The notes under the pieces: model-generated | The model's input: only the letters and a program-made list of their open reading frames with translations | What the model was told of the DNA's origin: nothing | Database searches by the model: none | Source: Hemileia vastatrix | Taxonomy: Eukaryota > Basidiomycota > Pucciniomycetes > Pucciniales > Zaghouaniaceae | NCBI GenBank assembly: GCA_030280995.1 | Contig: JASXTE010000015.1 | Location: 20,976,501 to 21,040,500 of the forward strand | Reading direction: 5' to 3' | Length of the DNA: 64,000 bases | Translations under genes and position numbers: made by a program | Shown here: positions 43,410 to 55,290 of the stretch, piece by piece | Layout: the number at the start of each line of letters is the position of its first letter | How positions within the stretch are numbered: position 1 is the first letter of the stretch

Positions 43410-43818
43410 TGTCAGATTTCAAAACTGCTATCATGATTAATCATTTATCTTATAATATGCCACTTCCACTCAACATCTATATTTCTCATGCCTCTCACCA
43501 CATCTGCTTTTTCTAGAAGCCCCATCTTGTTCCATACAATACCATAGTATAGGACAAGTACATGGTTCAGAGTAAGTAGATGTTTAAACTAATAAGAATT
43601 TACCAGAGATCAATGGAGCTCATTACCATATAAGACATTAGACTGTTGTCTTTTTTCTCCATTTAACTCATTATTTTATTATTCTATTTTGATCATCTAT
43701 TATTCTTTTACTTAATGAGAAATGTTTTCAAATTTCTCATTTCTATTGCCTCTTGAGCGGGAACTATAAGTATTACTACCATCTGCTCTTACATTAGCAT
43801 TATTTAATCCCATCTTTT
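43410..43818 (+). repeat. 3' LTR of old copia relic, first part
   Basis: It starts TGTCAGATTTC after the purine tract. It is interrupted at 43818/43819 by the young copia and resumes at 53836. A block TTATTTTATTATTCTA to CATTTCTATTGCCTC is present on both sides of the insertion (43668-43755 and 53945-54030). Confidence 0.7.
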
Positions 43819-44478
43819 TGTCAATATTCTACAAGCATAATATCTATACTTTATATACTATATTCATACTTATATTTAGCCATAGAACTGATTAACCTAT
43901 TAGTAGAGCACTTATATATATCATCAATTATATCCATACCCTAACATTAATGTATTTAAGAATGCCCATCAACTTGTGATTCGGCATTCACTTTCTACCC
44001 TTTTACTTATTTTCTCTCCTATCGTCCACTCATCCCACTTTACATTCTTAGTTATTTCTTTCTCTATTGTCCTCGCTCGTCTGTCCTACTCCCTCGTCCA
44101 CACTTGTCCCGTGTCCTAAGTCCTCTAGTCCACTAACACAATCTGTTGATTGTTATCAGGTAAACTGTATGTGCTCTACGACTGCAATGCATTCACTTTC
44201 TACCCTTTTACTTATTTTCTCTCCTATCGTCCACTCATCCCACTTTACATTCTTAGTTATTTCTTTCTCTATTGTCCTCGCTCGTCTGTCCTACTCCCTC
44301 GTCCACACTTGTCCCGTGTCCTAAGTCCTCTAGTCCACTAACACAATCTGTTGATTGTTATCAGGTAAACTTTATTTCTTTCTCTATTGTCCTCGCTCGT
44401 CTGTCCTACTCCCTCGTCCACACTTGTCCCGTGTCCTAAGTCCTCTAGTCCACTAACACAATCTGTTGATTGTTATCA
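43819..44478 (+). repeat. Young copia 5' LTR with internal triplication
   Basis: TGTCAATATTC to TTGTTATCA. The terminal segment is present three times inside the LTR (ends TGTTATCA at about 44158, 44364 and 44478). The first two copies are followed by GGTAAACT. Confidence 0.95.
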
Positions 44479-44495
44479 GGGTTATGGGCCCAGCG
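44479..44495 (+). promoter_or_regulatory. Young copia primer site, half-tRNA-iMet type
   Basis: GGGTTATGGGCCCAGCG directly follows the LTR. It is complementary to CGCTGGGCCCATAACCC, the anticodon arm of eukaryotic initiator tRNA-Met. Several copia-group elements are known to prime from such an internal tRNA fragment. Confidence 0.8.
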
Positions 44496-44592
44496 CCCCT
44501 GCATCTAATTTAAACTGGCAACACCCCAATCAACTAACACATCGTCCCCTCCGTCAAGTCCTTTTCATTCTTCTCATACTTCCACTCCCAGA

Positions 44593-45294
44593 ATGACGTC
44601 ACCTGCTCCATCTCCCAATTTTTCTTACCTTCAAGATTCCTCTAATTACTCTGAAATCAAAGGCATCGAGAAACTGAATGACAAAAACTACAGCACTTGG
44701 AAGACGGACATTAAATATGCTCTTACTGTGCGAAACCTCAATCAGTTTCTGCTTGAAGATTGCCCTATCCCTACCGATCCTGATCTCCTCAATGTCTTCA
44801 ACATTTGACAAAGACAAACGAACACTATAATTAAGATGTTCATGGATAGGCCAAATCAGCATAAATTCATTTTAGATGATGACGCAGTAGAGCCGGCTCA
44901 ACTTTGGAAACGCGTTAGGGATCACTACGCTTCCAAATCCACTCAAAACTGCTCCTACGTCGTCAGCCAATTATTTAAGATCAAGTTTACTGAAGGAAAC
45001 CTACTTGAATCCATGAATGACTTTAGAGGGACAATGAAACTGCTTCGTGAGGTGGCGCCTGATTTATTTAAGGACAATATACTATCTTACATCATGGGGA
45101 ACTACGTACTCAATCTTCTTCCAGAATCATATCAAACTTCTGCAACAATCATCCTGAGCAAATATGACATCACTAATCAAAGACCTACAATCGAGAACAT
45201 CTTCTCCAACATTGAAACTGAAGTTACGCGACGAAAAGCTCTAAATTTATCTAACTCAGGTTCAGTTTTGGCTGTGGACACCAAGACTAAATAA
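44593..45294 (+). pseudogene. Young copia Gag with one internal stop
   Basis: ATG 44593 opens a copia Gag (IEKLNDKNYSTWKTDIKYAL; PAQLWKRVRDHYASKSTQN). A TGA at 44806-44808 interrupts it, and the same frame continues to TAA 45292. The sequence is otherwise undamaged. Confidence 0.85.
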
Positions 45295-46779
45295 CTCTGC
45301 TCGAAGGGCAAACATAATCCCTTAGCACCTCATCCTGAATCTTCCTGCTTTCACCTTCATCCAGAGAAACGTGACAAATTTCTCAAAAGGAAAAAGGAAA
45401 GGGAGAGTCGCAGCAACGAAAACTCACACAAAGTACTATCGGTCATCAATAATCTACCAAACGATCATGCCATACTGGACAGTGGCGCTTCGTTTTCCAT
45501 CTTCAATAATCAAGATTTCTTTGAAACCTATCACAACACAAAAACTTCTCTATCAATGGCCAATGGGGACGAGTTGACTGCCCTTGGACAAGGCAAAGCT
45601 CTGTTTTCATCAAGCTCAGGACATAAATTCTATATTGAGAACGCCCTCTATGCACCCGATGTTAAAGCAAATCTGATTTCTCTAGTGGACATACTTTCAG
45701 ACGGACGAAGCATCATCAATGAAAAAGGACAATTCAAAATAAAGGACCAGAACACTACCCTTATCGAGTGCTCCGCAAAAGGACGTATCCTAACTTTTCC
45801 ATTAATCAAGAACTCACTCTTCACTTCTATCAACAACATCAATTCAACGGACGAGAAACTAAGACTCCTCCATCATAATTATGGACATCCCAATAATCAA
45901 GTCATGGCAAAAATACTACCAGGTTTGGACTTCTCTAACTTTTCCTGTAAAACATGTGCTCTTGCTAAAGCCCATGTCTTGCCATTTGCGGGTACTTTCC
46001 CAACTCCTGAATTTCCACTCGATGTAATCCATATGGATCTGTGTGGCCCTATCACTCCCGAATCCAAAGGGGGTAAATCCTATTTCCTTCAAATTGTAGA
46101 CGGTCACTCCAGATTTCGATACACTAAATTTTTACAACTCAAATCTGAAAAATTTGAAAACTATAAAGACTTCGAGACACTGGTCGAAAATCAACTGGAA
46201 CGTAAAGTCAAATGTATAGTATCTGATAACGGTGGCGAATTCGTCAATTCATCTACAAGGAAGCACTTCAAAAATAAAGGGATTGTCCATCTACGTACTG
46301 CTCCCTATTCCCCTCAACAGAACCCAATCGCTGAAAGAGGAAACCGTTCCATCGTCGAAAAGGCCAAATGCCTACTCATTGAATCAGGATTGGATGCTCA
46401 CTGGTGGGCTGAAGCCGTAAACACTGCCACCTACTTGCTCAATATCCTACCATCCTCTTCTCTGGAAAACAAGTCTCCCTGGGAATTATGGCACAAAAAT
46501 GTCAAACCACCATCCAAACTGCACCCCTTTGGTTCGGACGTTGTCTTCTATCTCCAAAAACATCAACGCCTTGGAAAGTTCAACAATAGCGGAGAAGACG
46601 GAATTTTTATTGGATACTGTGATGGTCATGTCAACTACAGAATCTATTCTCCAACTTCTGACTCAATAGTCACCACTCACAACGTCAAATTCTTAAACAC
46701 TTTCAACTTATCAAACAAATTATCAAAAGGGGTTTCCATTGATTCGCTTCAGTTTCCTGACATCACTATTGATAATTAA
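45295..46779 (+). pseudogene. Young copia protease and integrase
   Basis: In frame after the TAA at 45292. A zinc-finger-like GKHNPLAPHPESSCFHLHP segment is followed by protease LDSGAS at about 45475 and the spacer LYAPDVKANLISLVDIL. The integrase zinc-binding part (HHNYGHPNNQVM, CKTCALAKAH) and the catalytic core follow, with Asp in IHMDLCGP, Asp in VSDNGGEF and Glu in NPIAERGNRS. It ends at TAA 46777. The catalytic residues are all present. Confidence 0.85.
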
Positions 46780-47688
46780 TTCAGTTTTTCACACTCAACT
46801 CCCTTGCCTGAACCTCCTGATTTATCAGAGCCAGTCGATGAAGCTCCGCCACCAAACAAATTCAAAAACTATGACTATGTTCCTTTTGAAACTCGACCCC
46901 CAAAAGAAATATCCTCACATATTGACACTTCCAATATCCTAACCTCCAAACGAAGAGCCAACGTTGCATGCATGGTAGTCACCCCTTTCGATACACCGCG
47001 AAACTACCATGAAGCGATCAACTCCCCTGAAAGTGACGAATGGACCACTGCCATAAATGCCGAACTGAGCAGTATTAGTAAACATGGAGTTTGGGAAGAA
47101 TCACCTCTACCATCCAATAATCACCTAATAGGATTGACCTGGACCTTCAAGAAGAAAACAGACTCTGAAGGGAATATTGTCAAATACAAAGCACGACTTT
47201 GTGCTCAAGGCTTCTCACAAATAGAGGGCATTGAATACAATGAAACTTACGCTCCCACCAGCCGATTAGCTACTCTCCGATTCCTACTTGGTCTAGCAGC
47301 ATACAAGGATTGGGATCTCTGCCAAATGGATGTACGATCTGCCTTTCTTCATGGAAACTTGGATGAAGATATTTATCTATGATATCCCCTTGGTTACTCT
47401 ACCAAAAATGACAATCAATGCCTTCACCTGAAAAAGTCTCTCTACAGCTTAAAACAGAGCCCACGATGCTGGTACAACAAATTAGTTGACTTCTTCAAAA
47501 GTATAAATTTCAAAGCCAGCGTAGCTGACCCCTGTCTGTTCTATCATACTGACCACACTCGCCCATGCTACGTCTTCATTCATGTAGACGATCTTATCAT
47601 TGGGGGCACCTTCATCGATGATTTCAAAACAAAAATCTCAAAAGCTTTCGATATTGGTGACCAAGGTGATTTAAATTGGGTCCTTGGA
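46780..47688 (+). pseudogene. Young copia reverse transcriptase
   Basis: Same frame. RT motifs: WTFKKKTDSEGNIVKYKARL, CQMDVRSAFLHGNLDEDIYL, then a TGA at 47380, LKKSLYSLKQSPRCWYNK, and the catalytic IHVDDLIIGG at about 47580. Apart from the stop the domain is complete. Confidence 0.85.
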
Positions 47689-48429
47689 ATGAAAGTGATC
47701 AGAAATCGAATTGCAAGAACAATTACTCTCACCCAACAATTATATGTTCAAAAACTACTCAACGAATTTAATCACTCCAACTGCAGAACAGTAACAACAC
47801 CACTTGTTCCTAACTCGCAATTTTCACAAAATAGCGAAACTAAACTAACTCATTTATTTAACTATCGAAGGGCCATTGGATTGCTGAATTATCTAGTCCT
47901 GTGTACCAGACCTGATCTTGCCTTCGCTGCTAGTTCCTTAGCTCAATATCTTAATCAACCCACTGACGAGAAAATAGTGGCCTTCTTCCATATATTACGG
48001 TATCTTCAGCTGACCAAGAACTTCAGTCTTACTTTAGGTGCTGTCCCTGACAGTGAACTTGGCACACTTTTTGGTTTCGCTGACTCAGATTACAATAAAT
48101 CCCACGATTCTAAATCAACTTCCGGATCACTGGTCTTTCACTTAGGACTGCTCAACTGGCGCTCATGCAAACAACAATCGGTATCTCTATCTACCTCTGA
48201 ATCTGAATACTACGCTATGACCGAGTGCGGCCAAGACCTACTATGGACCAAGGAACTATTCAATGATTTTTCAATCCCCCTCACCTCAACTAAACTTCAT
48301 GGCGACAATCAAGGTGCCATCAATTGAGCTCTGAATCCCTTATTTCAACATCGAACTCGACACATAAACACAAAAGTGTGTTGGCTGAGAGAACTAGTTG
48401 ATACCCAACAACTCGATATCAAGTATATT
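47689..48429 (+). pseudogene. Young copia RT end and RNase H, cut by the DNA transposon
   Basis: It contains the RT C-terminus (AIGLLNYLVLCTRPDLAFA) and RNase H (LFGFADSDYNKSHDSKSTSG, SLSTSESEYYAMTECGQDL, LHGDNQGAIN). A TGA at 48325 interrupts it, then the frame stays open to the insertion point, where codon I-P is split by the 48430-53054 element. It resumes in phase at 53058. Confidence 0.85.
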
Positions 48430-49239
48430 CACCACGCAATATGGGGGGGCGGACTTGCTAGCAAGTCCGCAACCTTGAACCCTAATTCATATCTTTTTCA
48501 GCACACATTGAGGTGGTGATGAAACAATCATGAAGAAATATTGAATTTACTTTGAAAACACCTTGAAACTGATTTGAACCTTCATTGAACCACAGTTGAT
48601 TAATAGTTCAAAAAATATTCACAGCAGGAAAAAAGTGTGCACTAGATGTCTAGTGCTTTTTTTTGCTTCCTGAATTGATTCCTGGTAGAATTACAAGTGG
48701 GACTTCCATCTGATGCCTCCCTCCCCTAATTCTCCCTTATCTTCAATCTGACTTCCTATCCTACCCCCTTATCTCATTTCTAAACTTGCCATCTACTTAC
48801 CCATTTTACCTATTCCTTTCCTTCACAGTGAGAAAACAACTCTCCTCTCCTTCCCCCCCTCTCCCTTCTCTTCTCTTCATTTCTCACACCTCCCCCAGAC
48901 CCTCACTCACCTTTCCCAGCCCACTGTCATTATTTAGTTTTATTTTACTTTGTATTTTTTTCATTTTTCATGTTTCTTCCCTACAAAAATCTTCCTTTCT
49001 CAACGATTGGCCACATTTTTTTAGTAAACACAAGCAACTCAAATTCTGAAGTATGTATTTAGTTACATTATTTACCTCTTGGAATGGGTTATAATTCCTC
49101 AAAATTTTATTCCTTGTTATTTCTAATTTATACATATTAAATACTCTCAAATTTATAAAAAGTTGGCTACTTCCCAAGCCCTTGCATGCCTCCCCAACAC
49201 TTTTTTCACCTCTTCAATCTCATCGCTCACCTCCCCCAG

Positions 49240-49830
49240 AAAAATAAAGGAACTGGGGAAGGCTGGGGAAGGTGAGAGAGGGGCTTTACAGGGCTGGGAG
49301 AGGTTATAAAATCCCCTAACCCACTTCGGGAAGGCTGGAAAAGGTGAGCAAGGGTCCTTAAAGGGCTAGGAGAGTTGATAAAAGCCTCTCACCTACTACT
49401 CACAGCCCTACTTAGTCTTTACAGCACCTCGTTCACATCTCCAGCCAAATTAAGGGACTTGGGAAGCTGGGAGAGGTGAGAGAGGGGCTTTGAAAGTCTG
49501 TGGGAGGTAATAAAAGCCTCTCACTCACTTCTCCCAGCCTTCCTTAGTCTTTACAGCACCTCGCTCACATCTCCAGCCAAAGTAAGGGACTGGGGGAGGC
49601 TGGAAGAGGTGAGTGAAGGGCTGGAAAGATTGGGAAGGTGAGAAAGGGCTAGGGGAGGTAAGCGAGAGCTGGGGGATGTGGACAATAAACTGGGGAGGTG
49701 AGTAATAGTTTTAGAATGTGAGAGAAAGGCTGGTGAGGGCTAATGGAGGTGAGTGGGGTGAGTGAGGGGAATGGGAGGTGAGCGAGAGGTTGCAAAAGGG
49801 GTGTAGTTGTGTTAAAAGTGAAAATAGAGT
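49240..49830. repeat. G-rich degenerate repeats inside the DNA transposon
   Basis: A strand-biased G-rich island in otherwise AT-rich sequence. It has two to three imperfect units of about 150 bases with GGGGAGGCTGG, GAGGTGAG and AAAGCCTCTCAC, fading into short GGTGAG repeats. A TTTACAGCACCTCG block occurs at 49418 and 49548. The function is unknown. Confidence 0.6.
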
Positions 49831-52800
49831 GGAGGGGAGTAGTGAGGAGGGCTTAAACATAGATTTTGAAGCTTAAAGGGTGTAGCAAATGTATCAGGAG
49901 GGCAATAAAAGGGTGGTGAGTGGTAATAGAATTAACATAAATGAAAAGGCAGAAAAATTTGTGTGGAGAGATTGAGAGGTTGTCCATTGAGGTAGTGAAA
50001 AATGGAGTGTGAACTTTGTTCTTCAGGCGAACATCAGAGTCCACCCCCTCAATCTACAGCTCTATTCTGCCGATATGGAAAATGATTGATAATTATTTTT
50101 TATTGATATTTTTGAACTTAAACCTATAGTTTATACGTCTTTATTTTATATTTTTGATTTACAATGCACTTTAAGACTAAGAAAGTAATATAGTAAAATA
50201 ATTGATAATGAAATACTATTTTGCTTTTTTACACAATAATTCACAGAATTCTTTTGATAACTATACATGATATAAATAAATAATATAATAGGAAAATTGT
50301 AGCAAAAAGTTAAAAACTAGAATAAAACATTTAAAGAAATTTTAAACTATTGAACTTATGTATTTTTTGAGTTTATTGTATTTATTTTTAAATGTAATAG
50401 TAAAATATGTTGGTTAGATTAAAAATAGCTTTGAATTAAATTAAATAATTAGGGTAAAGGTTGAGGAAAAGATTTATCCACATATATAACCATTTAGGCT
50501 TATTTCTTGTTTTGTGATTGCTATATATAACTGGATAATTGACTGTAATAACTGCAAATTTAAAAAACTTCAATAAGTTATCTACCTCAATATATTTATG
50601 ATAATCTATTCAGTAACAGAATAAAATATCTGAGTCCTTTCTTTTACTAATTTTTTTTCATTTCAATGACTATATACATTTTCAAAAAAATTATTTATCA
50701 TGTTTTTGGTGGAACTTAGATTGAACTCTCAATGCAATCTTGTTTCCAAGTGTGGTTCATAATAATTTAAGCCATGAAAAAATTTATACTTTTTTAGAAG
50801 TTTTATTAATTACTTTTAAATATAATAATAATTATATTTTTATATCAAAATATTTTTATTAAACACTTTGAAGTTCTAAAAATAAGTACATATTAAGAAT
50901 TATTTTTAGATAATATTATATTAAAAAAAGTTTTAAGTTGATTATATATTATTATGATATGATTTCTTTCCATATTACGTATTACGAAACTACCTAAAAA
51001 TCAATTTTATACAACTATATTACATAAAAAAGATATCAGCTCTTCTGCTTAGATTTAAAGTACTTCAAAAAAACATTATTTTTGCCTTAGGTACACATTA
51101 TATAGAGTATTCAGAGCATCATATTAATTTTTTAGACTTACACATTTAAGTTGAATGGAAGCCTCACAGGATAAAATTGGTCATTTTGTAAAAAAAAAAA
51201 TAAGTAAATATCTTTTAAATCAATATATATTTTTATAAAAAGTCAAATTTTAATATTTATGTTTAGTTTAAAATCCGTTATGAAGATTTGAAATATTTCT
51301 ATTTAAATTAATTTTTATAACAATATAACCATTCCAGTATTGCTTTGTGATAAGGCCAATTTCAAGAAAATTTTTAAATTCTTCTGTTTAAATAAAATAT
51401 CAAAGGGATTGTTTTTCATACACTTAGAAACTGAATAGAAACATCATATAAGATCTACCAATCAGCATGAATATCATAATTCCAATAAATCATTGATAAA
51501 TCTTGAACCCATATATATAATTTTACAATTGCGTGTAAGTGTTCAGTTGTGAATTACTCCTATCAAAACTTTGATTCTAATGACTAAAAAAGCGTACCTG
51601 AAATGTTTCATTTAATTTATTTTTCAAAACCATAGAATTGAAATATTTTTTCTTTTCATTTAAAACATGGAATAATATTATTTTTAATAAAAAGATGATT
51701 GCCTTTACAGCTGCTTTTCTACATGGGTATAATCTAAATTACCTATTGTGTCTTTTTTACAAAATGAATATCATATAATAGTTTTTTAATTTGAAACTGA
51801 TAGAATTATGAAAAATTACCACTTTTACCTATTTAATTCAGTTCTTGAACAATAATACAATCAAAATATCTACCTGAAGCACATTTTTTAACATGAGAAC
51901 ACTTTTCAAATTATATGGTGCTTATTCCCAGGTTGACACTGAAATTATCCCACAATACAGCATTGAAGCAAAATCAAGTACTAAAATTAAAGTTTAAATA
52001 AATTTATACTACTTTGTTTTAATTATCTTTAAATTTTTACATCTAGCTTGAATTTCAGTCTTTCATATGAAAAATTCACTAAGTAGTGATTAATTATTTC
52101 AACTCATGAGATTACTCTACCAAATAACCATATTTACATTGAATTTTGATGAAATACATCATGAAGAGTTCCAGAAAATCATATGTGTATTACATTGAAT
52201 AAATTAATATTGTGAAAATTCTTAGTAGTTGAATATTTGATAGAAAAAAAAAGAGCAAAAAGATATTTCCTTTTAATTTTAATCATCTTCTTGCATACAA
52301 AAATGGAAAAAACTGGATTAAAATTCACTTGTATAAGAATTATACTTCTTTCTAGACATATAATTAAACAATTTATCAATTATTAGTGGAAGTGTTAAGA
52401 AGATATTAGAGAACTTCATTGAAACAGAAATTATGAAAACATATTTCTATCTTTTATTTTTCTTAATTATGAGTCTTTTCACAGTATTCTAGAATAGAAA
52501 CTTGAGAATTTTTATGGTTCAATATTTTTATTAAATAATTCCATTGAGTTTAAAATAATTATATTGCATAATAAGAAATAATAAAAATACAAAAAAAAAA
52601 TATCAGGTAATATGGTTTAAATTAAAAAATAAAAGCTTCAAATTCTTGGTTAAAAGGAGTTATCATTAAAGAGAACCACTGATATTATTTTATATTTTTT
52701 TAAAAAAAATAGAATAAAATAATTAGAGAGGTTAAAAGTGATGTTTTTGAAATAAATAGTATAATTTTCAGTCTTTTAAGTGATCAGGTGAAATTCAAAA

Positions 52801-52960
52801 TGAAAATGAAAATGAGTTTTGTGAAAAAAATTCTGTGAATGGATCAGATTATTAATCTTCCCTTGTTATTATTTCTATAAATTATTTATTAAACTTTCAC
52901 TATTACTCAAGCACAGACTCATCCATGTTTGGTTAAGAGCCCAAGATGAGTTCAAAGTAA
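49831..52960. other. AT-rich interior of the DNA transposon
   Basis: No gene, no long frame on either strand and no recognised domain. Confidence 0.6.
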
Positions 52961-53057
52961 AGTTCAGTCTGAGTTCAGTCTGAGTTCAGTCTGAATTCCA
53001 TCTGAATTCAAGTTGAGGACTTGCTAGCAAGTCCCCCCCAAATATTGCGTGGTGATT

Positions 53058-53160
53058 CCAACCAATCTTATGACTGCCGATATCCTTACAAAACCCTTAC
53101 CTAGAATTAAGCATCATGAATTTCTGTCAAAAATGAACTTAGGCCCATTGCCGTCTTGAG
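53058..53160 (+). pseudogene. Young copia RNase H C-terminus after the insert
   Basis: It resumes the RNase H frame at P-T-N-L-M-T-A-D, the standard copia ending, with ILTKPLPRIKHH. It ends in TGA at 53158-53160, ten bases before the 3' LTR. The phase fits exactly if the transposon and one ATT are removed. Confidence 0.85.
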
Positions 53161-53170
53161 CACGGGTGGG

Positions 53171-53830
53171 TGTCAATATTCTACAAGCATAATATCTATA
53201 CTTTATATACTATATTCATACTTATATTTAGCCATAGAACTGATTAACCTATTAGTAGAGCACTTATATATATCATCAATTATATCCATACCCTAACATT
53301 AATGTATTTAAGAATGCCCATCAACTTGTGATTCGGCATTCACTTTCTACCCTTTTACTTATTTTCTCTCCTATCGTCCACTCATCCCACTTTACATTCT
53401 TAGTTATTTCTTTCTCTATTGTCCTCGCTCGTCTGTCCTACTCCCTCGTCCACACTTGTCCCGTGTCCTAAGTCCTCTAGTCCACTAACACAATCTGTTG
53501 ATTGTTATCAGGTAAACTGTATGTGCTCTACGACTGCAATGCATTCACTTTCTACCCTTTTACTTATTTTCTCTCCTATCGTCCACTCATCCCACTTTAC
53601 ATTCTTAGTTATTTCTTTCTCTATTGTCCTCGCTCGTCTGTCCTACTCCCTCGTCCACACTTGTCCCGTGTCCTAAGTCCTCTAGTCCACTAACACAATC
53701 TGTTGATTGTTATCAGGTAAACTTTATTTCTTTCTCTATTGTCCTCGCTCGTCTGTCCTACTCCCTCGTCCACACTTGTCCCGTGTCCTAAGTCCTCTAG
53801 TCCACTAACACAATCTGTTGATTGTTATCA
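53171..53830 (+). repeat. Young copia 3' LTR
   Basis: 660 bp, with no difference from the 5' LTR seen by eye. The CTTTT duplication follows. Confidence 0.95.
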
Positions 53831-53835
53831 CTTTT

Positions 53836-54430
53836 GTTAGGTTGGCTAAATCTATTAAATGTCACCTCTGTTTTTTGACTGAAATACTTACTGGAACCTA
53901 TTGGCTCCCAAAATAAGGTTAGATGTAGTCATCATTGATCTCATTATTTTATTATTCTACTTTAATCATCTATTATTCTTTTACTTACTGAGAAATATTA
54001 TCTCATTTCTCATTTCTATTGCCTCTTGCACAGGAACTATAGGTTGGCTAAATCTATTATACATTGCCTCTGTTTCTTGACTGCAATACTTACTGGAACC
54101 TATTGGCTCCTACAATATGGTTGGCTAAATCTATTAAACATCACCTCTGTTTCTTGACTGCAATACTTACTGGAACTTGTCGGCTCCTAAAATAAGATTT
54201 TATTTGACATTTTACTGATTAAGTGGACTGGGTATTCATTTTTTTCTTTTTTCTTACTTGCTCTGCTCACCATCTCTATTGTTTTATTAAACTAGTTAAC
54301 CGACTAAGTAGACCATCCTTTCTTATAAAACTCCAATTCATACCAAAGCATTTAAATCTTCTAGACAACTGACTAAATCAAGCTGTTAATGTCTCTGCAC
54401 CTGACCTTAGCCTAACAGAGCTAAAGACAC
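53836..54430 (+). repeat. 3' LTR of old copia relic, second part, with 78-base repeats
   Basis: It resumes the LTR interrupted at 43818. It contains three imperfect repeats of about 78 bases, starting GGTTGGCTAAATCTATTA at about 53850, 54042 and 54118. The end (CTTCTAGACAACTGACT, 54358) matches the 5' remnant at 42252. The right border is approximate. Confidence 0.65.
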
Positions 54431-55023
54431 CCCAAAAACTTACTGCTTTTTTGGCCTACTCACTCAAGGGCGATGTCCTTTTTATTTAGGATTGCCACTC
54501 AACACAAAGTTTCTCCGCGTTACTTTCCCTCTCTCCCATTATGGCAATTGTTGCCATATTTTTTGTTAATACTGGAAGATTCCCTGATAAGCTGCCCCTT
54601 TCCCATTAATACCATTTTGTACCCTTTCAATTGCCCTGCTCTTCAGCCCACTTAATCCAATCTCATGTATTTAGTCAGCTATATTAGGTTATTCTTTCCT
54701 TCATGCTCCTTCACTGGGTGAGATTGTAAGAGGTAATATATTTATAGAGCATACCATTATAAATCAATAATGAATTTGTTTCCAAATCATTAAATTCACC
54801 TTGTCAGAAAAAAATAGCAAGAAATGTAGATAGTACTAAGAGCTAGTGCGCAATGCATCATCATTTTTATTTTTAAATATTTCTTAGAATGACTTGACTC
54901 CAGATTTTGACGCTAACAGCCAAGAAAAAAAAAGCAATCTATAGCCAATTTAATGTGCAAAATATACTATATTCATGTTTGATAAAGCGAGAAACATCCT
55001 TATTGGCGTCAGATGTGTACCCT
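54431..55023. other. Unassigned, no gene seen
   Basis: AT-rich at the right. No frame, repeat or element end recognised. Confidence 0.4.
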
Positions 55024-55290
55024 TTATTTCCCTTGCCCAGTTTTTTTTGATGTTACTGATTGTGGTGAATCTCTATGCAATGACACGACATTCAAGTTTT
55101 GAGAAGATGGAGGGGTGATTTGAAGCGATGGAGCTTTACTTCCAGGATGACGAGTGTTACTTGTTTGCGGGACTTCCTTTTGAGGAACGTAGTTTGGCCA
55201 ATAACCGTCCTTTTCTGGACTATTTACGGAATCGTTTGTATCAGCTGTTGCGGTAGGTGAAGGAAAAGAATTCATCGATTCGCTTTCCCT
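55024..55290 (-). CDS. Possible exon of an unidentified gene
   Basis: An 83-residue open frame (ATG 55275) rich in Ser, Pro, Asn and Thr (MNSFPSPTATADTND). It sits in the only stretch without transposon motifs and has more CpG than its surroundings. A splice-acceptor-like TTTGATGCAG lies just upstream in sense (about 55294), so it could be an internal or terminal exon. No domain is recognised. It may be chance or a relic. Confidence 0.25.
   Translation of the reverse strand, partial: RESESMNSFPSPTATADTNDSVNSPEKDGYWPNYVPQKEVPQTSNTRHPGSKAPSLQITPPSSQNLNVVSLHRDSPQSVTSKKTGQGK

Larger units (their letters stand above)
48430..53054. mobile_element. Non-autonomous DNA transposon, 4625 bp, CACTA/CMC-like
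   Basis: The terminal inverted repeats begin CACCACGCAATAT at both ends (48430 and, reversed, 53054). They continue through a G7 run and the perfect palindrome GGACTTGCTAGCAAGTCC into a partly matching CAAC-TTGAA stretch. A three-base duplication ATT lies at 48427-48429 and 53055-53057. Removing the element restores the copia RNase H frame exactly. Ends starting CAC plus a three-base duplication fit the CMC (CACTA) superfamily, though CACCA is not the usual CACTA. No transposase is recognisable; the interior is AT-rich with no long frame. Short subterminal repeats (GTTCAGTCTGA, four times at 52965-53010) are present at the right end. Confidence 0.85.
43819..53830 (+). mobile_element. Young Ty1/copia retrotransposon with nested DNA transposon
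   Basis: 660-bp LTRs at 43819-44478 and 53171-53830 appear identical, with TG/CA ends. The perfect duplication CTTTT lies at 43814-43818 and 53831-53835. Without the 4625-bp insert and its three-base duplication the element is 5384 bp. One frame runs from gag at 44593 to the end of RNase H at 53160 with five stops and no frameshift. It carries a half-tRNA-iMet primer site and a purine-rich end (CACGGGTGGG). Confidence 0.95.

Noticed and set aside
44067..44341. Short frames repeated in both copia LTRs
   Set aside because: They span the pyrimidine-rich triplicated LTR segment. Peptides are Ser/Pro low complexity and their sharing only reflects LTR identity.
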